Assembly (NCBI RefSeq): GCF_003992135.1
Contig: NZ_RQVN01000003.1
Location: 96,050 to 160,049, forward strand
Direction: 5' to 3'
Source of the DNA: Veillonella sp. VA142
Lineage (GTDB): Bacteria > Bacillota > Negativicutes > Veillonellales > Veillonellaceae
Length of the DNA stretch: 64,000 nucleotides
Shown here piece by piece: positions 9,001 through 15,400 of the stretch (positions within the stretch are counted from its first letter, which is position 1; the number at the start of each line of letters is the position of its first letter). The notes under the pieces were generated by a model, which had not been told where the DNA came from, searched no databases, and saw only the letters and a program-made list of their open reading frames with translations. The position numbers and the translations under genes are program-made.

Positions 9001-11917
9001 CGATGCCACAATCACCTTAAAACCGGCAACAGCGGATAAAACCGATCCTGATACAGGTGTAGTGACACCAGGTAAAACAGCTACAGTAGACTTCGGCAAT
9101 ACTACATTGGTGGCTAAAAACCTAGAAACCGATATTACCTACCGTGCAAATGGTGTTGCAGATACAGCTGCACACAAAGTGAAACTACAAAAAGGTTTGA
9201 ACTTTGTGGCAGGTACTGGTACAGTGGCGCAACCAGCTGCAAGTACTACGCCAGCTACAGGCGGCGTGACAACACCAGCTACACCACCAGCAACGGATAG
9301 TGAAACAACAAAATCTGGTATTATGATCACAACTGGTGATAATGGATTAGTTACAATTGGTTTGGATAGCGATACTCGTAATGCTATCGATAATGCAGCC
9401 AATAAAGACTTGAGCAATTTGAGTCAAACAGGTAAAGACCAAGTGACTGCATTAGCAAAAGCCGCTGCCAAAGATGTGGTAAAAGTTGAGGCTGGTAAAA
9501 ATACGACGGTAACACCAAAACAAGATGGTGATGTAACGAAGTATGTAGTGGATGCATACGATACGAAAGTAGCTGTATCGGGAACAGAGTTGACGATTAG
9601 TGGTGGAGAGCTAGATACGAATAATGTTCGTACCTATACATTAGGCTTATCCGATGATGTGAAAAATAAATTAACTGCAGTGACAAATGTAGGGAATACA
9701 TCATCGGATGGTCGTGATGGTAAAGCAGCTAATGGCAAAGACGGTGCAGCAGGTAACGCAGGTGATAAAGGCTTAACTGGCAAAGATGGTCTAAATGGCA
9801 GCACATTAACAGATAAAGTCAATGCTTTACGTAATGGTGAAGCTGGTTCTGTAGTATATACAAATGAAGCTGGGGAACGACTCATCAAAGCCAATGATGG
9901 AAATTACTATAAACCTAGTGAAGTGAATACAGATGGTTCTGTGAAAACTCAGGCTGAAAACAACAATGTGCCTCCAACACCAGTAGCAAATCCACAAGCA
10001 CGCATAGTGAATGGCAGTGGAGAGACTACGACACCAACTACGTTGTCTAACATTAAAGATGGCAAGATAGCAGATGGTTCACATGATGCTGTTAACGGTG
10101 GACAACTCCATACAGTGAAAACTGAATTGACTAAGGCTGGATTAGATTTCACAGGCGATGATACGACGGATAAGGTGCACCGTGATTTAGGTACAACTTT
10201 AACGATTAAAGGTGGAGAAAACTTTACACGCGGTGCGAATGAAAACAATATCAAAGTTGTGAAAAAAACTGATAAAGGTGTTGATAGACTTGATGTACAA
10301 TTAGCAGAAAACCTTGGCAACATGAAAGGTATTTCTGGTAATGATACAGATAGCTTGGTTATCAAAAACGGCGATGCTACGATTACGTTAACACCAGCGA
10401 AAGCAGCTGAAACCGATCCTGCTACAGGAACGACAACACCAGCAAAAACAGCTACAGTAGACTTCGGTAAAAGCAATGTGGTAGCTGAAAACTTGGATAC
10501 AGATATTACATATCGAGCTAACAGTGTTGCAGATACAGCTGCACACAAAGTGAAACTGAAAAAAGGTTTAAACTTCGTATCTGCTACAGATACAGATACT
10601 ACAACAGAAGGGCCTAAATCAGGTTTAACTATTACAACAGGTGATGATGGATTAGTAACCTTTGGGTTAGATAAGGCCACTCGTAATGCTATTGACAATG
10701 TAGCCAACAAAGACTTGAGCAACTTGACTACAGAAGGTAAAAAAGTAATTACCGATGCAGCACAAGGGGCTGTGAAAGTGAAAGCTGGTAACAATGTAAC
10801 GATTGACCCAGAAACGAAAGACAATGTTACAACCTACACTGTAAACGGTCGAGATACGACAGTGCAAGCAGCAACAAGAGGCAGTGTATCTGTCACTGGT
10901 GGAACTCTAAGTGGCACAGGGGAACGAGCATATACAGTTGATTTGACAGAAACAACGAAAACGGAAATCAATAAAATCTCAGGTATCAATACTCGCTTAG
11001 GTACAGCGGAAGGCAATATCACTACATTACAACAAGCAGTGCAAGGTGGTCGTGTCTTTACAGCAGATACTGGAGTGGCTTCTGCAACAGTAGCATTAGG
11101 TGAAACATTAGCAATCAAAGGTGGCGCAACAGGTACACTGATAGATGGCAATATCGGCGTGGAATTAATTAAAGCCAATGACACATCACCAGCTACCATG
11201 ATGATTCGTTTGAAAAAAGATATGGATATGAAAGATGGTTCTACATCCTATGTTCATTACATGGATGTGAATGGTACATCTGTAAAGGCAGCTACCACAA
11301 AAGTGGATGGTACAGGTGTAACTATCACTCCAGAGGAAGGATCAAATAAACCATCTGTTAAGTTAACAGCAGACGGATTATATAATGGTGATAATCCAAT
11401 TCACAATGTAGGTGTTGGCACAAAACCAAATGATGCAGCGACTGTAGGGCAAGTAAATGCACTGGCAGGCGCAGTAAGCCAACGTGTGAATAACATTGGA
11501 GCGCATGCAGCAGCGTTAGCAGCAATGAATCCATTGAGCTATGATCCATTGAAAAAATCTCAAGTGATGGCAGGATATGGTTCCTATAAAGGAAGCAGTG
11601 CCTTAGCTTTAGGCGTAGCACACTATGCAAACGAAGATACTTTATTCAATGTAGGTGTCAGCGTAGGCAATGGTGAAAACATGGTGAATGCAGGCGTCAC
11701 ATACCGATTTGGCGGTGAAGACAGCATGATTCCAGAGCGTTATAAAGGTGGCCCAATTTCTTCCGTATACGTAATGCAAGATGAAATCACAGCATTGAAA
11801 GCAGAAAATGCTAGAAAAGACGTAGAAAATGCTAAAAAACAAGCAGAAAACGAAGAAATGAAAGCACAAATTAAAATGCTCATCGAACGTGTAACTATGC
11901 TAGAAGCAAAAAAATAA
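2..11917 (+). CDS. Giant YadA-type trimeric autotransporter adhesin, 5' end outside window
   Basis: Surface adhesin of the type V secretion class; at least 3971 residues are visible and the start codon, signal peptide and part of the head lie upstream of the window. Residues 1 to about 280 are the YadA head, with short repeats of the pattern AIG or AVG every 14-15 residues. A very long stalk follows, with about seven copies of a module containing the motif IKEIAGDG, Thr/Pro/Ala-rich linkers, and a collagen-like Gly-Xaa-Yaa tract near residues 2210-2290. The C-terminal trimeric barrel anchor covers roughly residues 3800-3905 (NPLSYDPLKKSQVMAGYGSY to VTYRFG). After the anchor come about 65 extra residues ending in a predicted coiled coil, which classical YadA lacks. 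A terminator follows. The adhesin family is certain; the ligand is unknown. Confidence 0.95.
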   Translation: MGTKASATAENAAAIGTSASASAKDTLAAGSSAQATAEGATAVGKEAKAQKADATALGSGATASETNATALGKGATASKGDATAVGSGAQATEANAVAVGKGAEASKGNAIAIGKEAEATEASATAIGDGANAEKANAVAIGKGAISGGTSGIAMGNDAQAQAKDTIAVGSSSRASNDNASAFGNAATAAGSGSTAIGYQANTTGANSTAIGAAAQSTKASSTALGNGAKAFGTSAIAIGEGATVGIAEGRTTAGTTPAVDAPNSIAIGKNAKVLAGSGSIALGAGTEITASDVGTSSGAAQKTYPYMLTNTIGTDAVSDKENGIVAIGTKRSSSDTGFARRLTGVAGGVGDYDAVNLKQAKAIESSLKKGERHIKATSYTPNGSGTITLNYVDGENKDVSNETATITDVAKKSVVDGINTTVNTHTTQITNLTSEVGGKVSQSDFNTFKAKAITFTGDDNAGVARTLDTTLTVKGGANYTSTTANTNIRVEKDGSSGAAGLLVKLSDKLTGMKEIAGDGKTDLVIKNGTNKVTITPGKDNDKGTINFGDAKVVASNLEADITYRANGVADTAANTVKLKKGLNFTAATDTTTTTDGPKSGLSITTGGDGLVTFGLDKATRSKVDNAADKNLSNLSDNGKDKVKELAKTAAQDAVKVAPGINTTVTTDTTTTPGVTTYKVNAIDTTVAVGSDALTINDATPNANKVRAYSVDLSTATKGKLAAVGNLATVIGGTTIAADGTVTGPTFNITKADGGTDSVTTLKGAIDKLNATNAGQNTKISETAGKVGTLETNVTNLGNTVTNLGNTVTNLGNTVTNNYNDLSNKITQAGTNVASTLTAKGLDFTGNDTTDTGKVHRDLGTTLTIQGAENFTRGTTDNNNIKVSKNGNTLDVKLAENLGNIKEIAGDGTHDLVIKNGDTKVTVKAPKDGNTGSIDFGNTKLVTNNLEADIAYKAGGESSKKTVKLQTGFTFVAGEGTVAPTTPATGAATTTSPTASTDGKVAKKGIVISTEADGVVNIGLDSDTRSAIDNAANKDLSNLNSAGTNKVSELAKAAAKEAVKVDNGINTTVDTDTTTTPGVTTYKVNAIDTTVAVGSDALTINDATPNTTTKVRAYSLDLSDATKNKLKAIGNLATVIGGTTITADGTVTGPTFNITKADGGTDSVTTLKDAIDKLNATNAGQNTKISETAGKVATLETNVTNLGNTVTNLGNTVTSNYNDLSSKITQAGTNVASTLTSKGLDFTGNDTTDKVHRDLGTVLTIQGAENFMRGSTDHNIKVVKNGDALDVKLAENLGNIKEIAGDGTNDLVIKNGTNTVTITAGKTGDNGTVNFGNAKVVTSNLDADIAYKAGTETSKNKVKLADGFNFVAGTGTVAATTPATGATTPAAGTTTPAADTATTTSPTSSTDDKTAKKGIVISTEANGVVNIGLDSDTRSAIDNAASKSYVENALTNLNSTITGNANLNFAGNVTKDAQGHDANKIGLSLATGTLHIKGDATDITTTAKGDTVTIALTEGTQNKLKAIGNLANVIGGTTIAADGTVTGPTFNITKADGTNENANTLKEAIEKLNATNEGQNTKISETAGKVGTLETNVTNLGNTVTNLGNTVTNLGNTVTSNYNDLSNKISQAGTNVASTLTSKGLDFSGNDTADKVHRDLGTVLTIQGADNFTRGSTDHNIKVVKNGDALDVKLAENLAKIKEISGDGSNDLVIKNGDTKVTVKAPKDGNTGSIDFGDTKLVTKNLEADIAYKAGGETAKKTVKLQTGFTFVAGDGTVAATTPATGATTPAAGATTPAAGTATTTSPTASTDDKTAKKGIVISTENNGVVNIGLDSDTRSAIDNAASKNYVENALTNLNSTITNNANLNFAGNVTKDAQNNDANKIGLSLASGTLNIKGDATDITTTAKGDTVTIALTEGTQNKLKAVGNLANVIGGTTIAADGTVTGPTFSITKADGTNENANTLKEALDKLNSTNVGQNTAITTLGTRITSLVDGGMVFAGDDATADKVTRKLGETLNIHGQNNITVKKDATDATTLNVKLASDLKNITSITNADADNKPGTTISIGGDSVTITNTQAPATGAITGVTKTVTIGKNGVDAGSMKITNVADAEHDNDAANKKYVDTAIRNLNTTITNNANLNFAGNVTKDGQDHDTDKVGLALATGTLHIKGDATDITTTAKGDTVEIALTKALQDKLKQLGDTSADGRDGKSATSTPGASGTAGTSGTGTAGAPGASGTSGAAGTSGTSGTGTAGAPGASGTPGAAGAAGTSGTGTAGAPGASGTPGTTPPASAGSTGLTGADGLNGHTLTDKVNALRNGEAGIVVYTDDKGERLQKGNDGKYYYPTDLKPDGTVKTAAENNGKEPKPVDNPQARIVNSSGDTKIPTTFSNIADGKVEAGSHDAVNGGQLYTVKTDLTNAGLDFYGNEDTRDESKVHRNLGQVLKIKGAGNFERAATATNNINVVKNATGDGFDIQLAENLRDIKEIAGDGSNDLVIKNGDTKVTVKAPKDGDKGSINFGNTKLVTNNLEADIAYKAGGETAKKTVKLQTGFTFVAGDGTVASTTPATGVTTPAAGATTPAAGTATTTSPTASTDDKTAKKGIVISTEANGVVNIGLDKDTRSAIDNAASKSEVNTAITSLSKTISNNSNLRYAGDTNVGAATGEDHLNLALATGTLKVAGTAGEVKTVAQAGTITISLEQAVKDKLAQLSDKNADGRDGKLGSEADAIASTGIAKEDGLNGTTATYKVNALRHGEAGSVVYTDADGNRIVKATDGNYYKATEVNADGVVKTADQNNGITPVAVDKTTIVATLVNTDGTTALAADDINKVATTKLTNIKEAAITATSNDAVTGRQLYGLKSDLATYLGGGSAVDANGTFTGPTYNITKDDGTNGTTPVKSVGDAISNLNTRINNANSSLSTKGLDFYGNKDTVDTDKVHRNLGETLKLKGAENFVRDDKAKNNINVEKNTTGDGFDVKLAENLGNIKEIAGDGKTDLVIKNGDATITLKPATADKTDPDTGVVTPGKTATVDFGNTTLVAKNLETDITYRANGVADTAAHKVKLQKGLNFVAGTGTVAQPAASTTPATGGVTTPATPPATDSETTKSGIMITTGDNGLVTIGLDSDTRNAIDNAANKDLSNLSQTGKDQVTALAKAAAKDVVKVEAGKNTTVTPKQDGDVTKYVVDAYDTKVAVSGTELTISGGELDTNNVRTYTLGLSDDVKNKLTAVTNVGNTSSDGRDGKAANGKDGAAGNAGDKGLTGKDGLNGSTLTDKVNALRNGEAGSVVYTNEAGERLIKANDGNYYKPSEVNTDGSVKTQAENNNVPPTPVANPQARIVNGSGETTTPTTLSNIKDGKIADGSHDAVNGGQLHTVKTELTKAGLDFTGDDTTDKVHRDLGTTLTIKGGENFTRGANENNIKVVKKTDKGVDRLDVQLAENLGNMKGISGNDTDSLVIKNGDATITLTPAKAAETDPATGTTTPAKTATVDFGKSNVVAENLDTDITYRANSVADTAAHKVKLKKGLNFVSATDTDTTTEGPKSGLTITTGDDGLVTFGLDKATRNAIDNVANKDLSNLTTEGKKVITDAAQGAVKVKAGNNVTIDPETKDNVTTYTVNGRDTTVQAATRGSVSVTGGTLSGTGERAYTVDLTETTKTEINKISGINTRLGTAEGNITTLQQAVQGGRVFTADTGVASATVALGETLAIKGGATGTLIDGNIGVELIKANDTSPATMMIRLKKDMDMKDGSTSYVHYMDVNGTSVKAATTKVDGTGVTITPEEGSNKPSVKLTADGLYNGDNPIHNVGVGTKPNDAATVGQVNALAGAVSQRVNNIGAHAAALAAMNPLSYDPLKKSQVMAGYGSYKGSSALALGVAHYANEDTLFNVGVSVGNGENMVNAGVTYRFGGEDSMIPERYKGGPISSVYVMQDEITALKAENARKDVENAKKQAENEEMKAQIKMLIERVTMLEAKK
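1340..10700 (+). repeat. Degenerate stalk repeats inside the giant adhesin, period about 1.2 kb
   Basis: Long blocks of near-identical DNA recur in the stalk. The sequence encoding IKEIAGDG or a close variant appears near 1540, 2704, 3889, 5089, 7447, 8955 and 10327. The block around 2001-2150 is almost repeated at 3208-3350, a spacing of 1207 bases. The first four copies are closely spaced at about 1.2 kb; later copies are separated by inserted modules. Such blocks could recombine in frame and change stalk length; that is inference. Confidence 0.85.
6674..6880 (+). repeat. Three 69-base tandem repeats encoding a collagen-like tract
   Basis: The sequence starting GGTACAGGCACAGCAGGTGC begins at 6674, 6743 and 6812, a spacing of exactly 69 bases. 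Each unit encodes 23 residues: a GT dipeptide followed by seven Gly-Xaa-Yaa triplets such as GTA GAP GAS GTS GAA. The dipeptide breaks the collagen phase once per repeat. Each unit preserves the reading frame, so copy number could change without a frameshift. Confidence 0.9.
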
Positions 11918-11957
11918 TAACCTATACATGAGGAAAATCCCTTAGTGTATGACAAAC

Positions 11958-11996
11958 AAATGGACACCCAGTCGTTCGACTGAGTGTCCATTTTGC
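11958..11996 (+). terminator. Terminator after giant adhesin
   Basis: Stem TGGACACcCAGTC / GACTGaGTGTCCA with loop GTTC, followed by TTTT, 41 bases after the stop codon. Confidence 0.85.
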
Positions 11997-12082
11997 GTGT
12001 GCCCTTATGAAGTATATGTTCTACATACATTGTAAAAAGAAGAGGTATGAGGAATTGATATACAGCTTTGAAAAATATAATA

Positions 12083-12111
12083 TAGAAAAATCTTAATCTA
12101 TTAGGTATAAT
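12083..12111 (+). promoter_or_regulatory. Candidate promoter of a short leader or small RNA between the adhesins
   Basis: A perfect -10 box TATAAT at 12106-12111 lies 17 bases after a weak -35 TAGAAA at 12083. It would drive transcription into the hairpin series that ends at the poly-G hairpin near 12240. Only the -10 box is strong. Confidence 0.4.
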
Positions 12112-12117
12112 TTAGAT

Positions 12118-12240
12118 GTATAAAATATACTAGAAAGTACATAATACTGATGATATTCTGTGAACAGAACTCATTAACGAAACGTGCAGTTTCTCATAAT
12201 AATAGGGGGGGGTAGAGACTTCTCCTCCCTATTTCTTTTG
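12118..12240 (+). ncRNA. Possible small structured RNA or attenuated leader
   Basis: A non-coding stretch of about 120 bases with three hairpins in series: TTCTGT ga ACAGAA at 12156-12169, GAAAC gtgca GTTTC at 12179-12193, and a 12-base-pair hairpin at 12201-12233 whose left arm holds eight consecutive G. The last is followed by TCTTTT and looks like a terminator. It is preceded by a candidate promoter. No family was recognised; it could equally be an untranslated leader. Confidence 0.35.
12201..12239 (+). terminator. Terminator-like hairpin containing an eight-G tract
   Basis: AATAGGGGGGGG at 12201-12212 can pair with CTCCTCCCTATT at 12222-12233 over 12 pairs including two G-U pairs; the loop is nine bases and TCTTTT follows. 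The G tract at 12205-12212 is a possible slippage site. Confidence 0.5.
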
Positions 12241-12269
12241 AGAATGTATAAAGATACTTAAGATTGCAA

Positions 12270-12298
12270 TTGATATTTTTCGATATATTGTATATAAT
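12270..12298 (+). promoter_or_regulatory. Promoter of the second adhesin gene
   Basis: TTGATA at 12270-12275, a 17-base spacer, and TATAAT at 12293-12298. The start codon is about 180 bases further on, so the mRNA would have a long 5' leader. In the leader, AGGAGG at 12467-12472 sits ten bases before the ATG. Confidence 0.75.
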
Positions 12299-12482
12299 GG
12301 TGCAGTATATCCTATATGATATAAAAAAATAAAAAATCATCTAGGATATGCAAGTAGTATCTATAATGGATGATATTCTCGTAAGAGTTGATCATATACG
12401 AGCTAAGTGCTCAATATTAGTTATGATTTACATATAAAATTGAAGTAGTTTGATGTTTAATAGTTTAGGAGGATGTATCTCA

Positions 12483-15400
12483 ATGAACAAATTATTCAAA
12501 GTTATTTGGAGCAAATCTAAGCAGTGCTACATCGTAGTATCGGAAGTAGCAAAGAATACAACAGGTAAAAAGAAAATCATTGTAGCCAGCGTATTAGCAG
12601 CGTTGACAGTAAGTGCGCAAGTAGCAACAGTAGAAGCGGCAATTCAAGAAGGTACAACATCAGGTGGTGCTTCTGTAGCGCTTGCAAATAGCGCAACAGC
12701 TTCTGGTAGTGGTGCTGTAGCCGTTGGTAATAACGCATCGGCAAGCACTACGAATGCCTTGGCAGTGGGTACAAGTACTCAATCTACTGGTGATGGGTCT
12801 GTTGCGGTAGGTAGTGGCTCCAAAGCAACAGGTACATCTGCAGTAGCCGTTGGTGCTGGAGCTTATGCAAAAGAACATGGTGCGGTAGCACTTGGTAATA
12901 ATGTTAACGTAGAAACAAATAAGGCCGTCGGCGTAGGTTTTGCCGTGACTGTACGTCAGGCAGGTGCTACTAATATTGGTTATTATTCTACGGTAAATAC
13001 TAACCAAGCGCTCAGTGTGGGTGCTCGAAATGACGTAGATGGGGCAGCTCAATATGGTACTGCAGTAGGTTACTTCGTAAAAGTAACTGGTAAAAATGCT
13101 GTGGCTATTGGTTCTAGTAATGATAACAGAGGTAACAGCGATTCAGGTAGAACATTAGCGTCTGCAGACAGTGCGGTAGCCATCGGTACATCTGCTCATG
13201 CGGAAGCAGCACACTCTGTCGGTATGGGTACTTATGCAAGAGCGTCAGCTGAAAATGCAATCTCCTTTGGTACAAGTTCAGCTGCTAGCGGTGTGCAATC
13301 TATTGCTATCGGTGGCGCTATGAAAGGGGCAGAGGCCCCTAGCGCTTCTGGCACACAATCCATTGCTATCGGTGCAAAAACATCCGCTAATTCTGATAGT
13401 TCCATTGCTATGGGTTCAACAGCAACAGCATCTGGTGTAGCTACCACTGCTATTGGTTCGGAAGTATTAGCGAAACAACATGGTTCCACAGCGATTGGTA
13501 ATCAAGTTAAGGTAGAAGGAAATAAATCAGTTGGTCTTGGTTTCCAAGTGAGTTCCAAACAAGATGGCACTACAGCCATCGGTTATATTACCAATGTATT
13601 GGGTAACCAATCTGTAGGTATTGGCTCTAATATGACTGTTGGTGAAAATGCTGGCGGTGCCGTTGCGATTGGTTACATGTCTAGTGTAACAGGTCAAAGT
13701 GGTATTGGCATTGGTTCCAATGGGACATCCGCATCTGCTGATAGCACAATTGCTCTCGGTAATACGTCAAAAGCATCTGGAACGTCAGCAATTGCAATCG
13801 GTAAAAATTCTAATGCTGCCTTAGCTCACTCCGTAGCACTAGGTGAAGGGTCTACAACAGCAGAAGCTGATGGTAACGCTACAAACGGATACTTAACAAA
13901 CGATGCTGTTAATAATACAGGTAACGGCGTGATTTCCGTAGGTAATGGTGGTAGTATCCTACGTCGTATCACTAGTGTTGCGAGCGGTACAAACGATAAC
14001 GATGCCATCAATGTAAAACAATTGAAAGCACTACGTAATGCATCTATTAGCACAGTATCAGTTGTGAATGGGGCGACAACAACGGACCTGGTACCTAGTA
14101 CGGCAGTAGGTGATACAGATGCTAATAAAGTAAAATTGGTGGCAGGCAAAAATATCACATTAACAGCCGCAGGTAATTCTGTGACAATCGCTGCTAAGAG
14201 TGAAGTAAACTCTATCACAAGTGGTAATACTGATGCCATTTCTGTATCAACTGGTACAGATGGCAAGGTAAGTGTAACTCCAAACTTGGCATCTAACGTG
14301 AATACAGCAGGCGATGCCAATAAATTGGTAACAGCGGGTAAAGTAAAAGAAGCCTTAGCTGACAAAGTAAGCAATGATACGTTAACTACAGAATTAGCGA
14401 AAAAAGCAAATGCTGCTGATGTAACTAATCTAACAACCAATAAGTTAGACAAAACAGCTGAATTACACGTGAAAAAAGGAACATACAGCGTAGCTACTGA
14501 TGGATCTGTAACATTGGACAAAGCAGATGGCACAGGTGCTACTAAATCTGATGAAGCAGTAAAAATTACTGGTTTAGCAAGTAAAGCAAAATTAGATGAA
14601 TTAAAAACTACTGTTGATGCTAAAGCAGACAAATCCTACGTAGATACTGAACTTGGTAAAAAAGTAAGTACAACCGATATGAATACAGCCTTAGCAGATA
14701 AAGTAAGTACTGCAAAACTAACGGAAGAATTAAATAAAAAAGCAAATGCGTCTGATATTACTAATTTAACATCTGATAAAGTAAGCAAAGCCGATGAATT
14801 ACATGTGAAAAAAGGTACGTTCGCTGTGAATACAGAAGGTAAAGTCACTTTGAAAAAAGTGAATGGTGCTGGAGCTGAAGCTAATGGAGAAGATGTTGTC
14901 ATCGAAGGTCTTGCAAGCAAATCTGAAATTACTGCGATTAACACTGAATTAGCTAAAAAAGTAAGCAACGATACTTTCACGGCGGAGAAAAATCGTGTAA
15001 ATGGTGAGCTGGCTAACAAATTAGACACTGCTACCTTTGAAACTGCGAAAGCCACATTGGCAACACATGATGATATCAATGCATTAAAAGAGGTCATTGC
15101 TAATAAACTTGATAAAGATACGGCTAATGCATTCGTTGAGGGCATGAAAAATAAGGTATCTACTGATGTTTTAAACAAAAAGTTAGAAGATGCAGATAAG
15201 GCTAATGCAGATAAATTAAAGGCAGCAAAAGATGAGTTAAATACTGCTATTACAAATGCTACCGCTGATAAAGTAAGCAAAGCTGATGAATTGCATGTTG
15301 TGGCAGATAGTTACGAAGTAGATCAAGTAGCTGGTACTGTTACATTACGCCAAGAAAATGGCTTGAACGAACCAAAGGCTGATAAAAACTTCACAATTAC

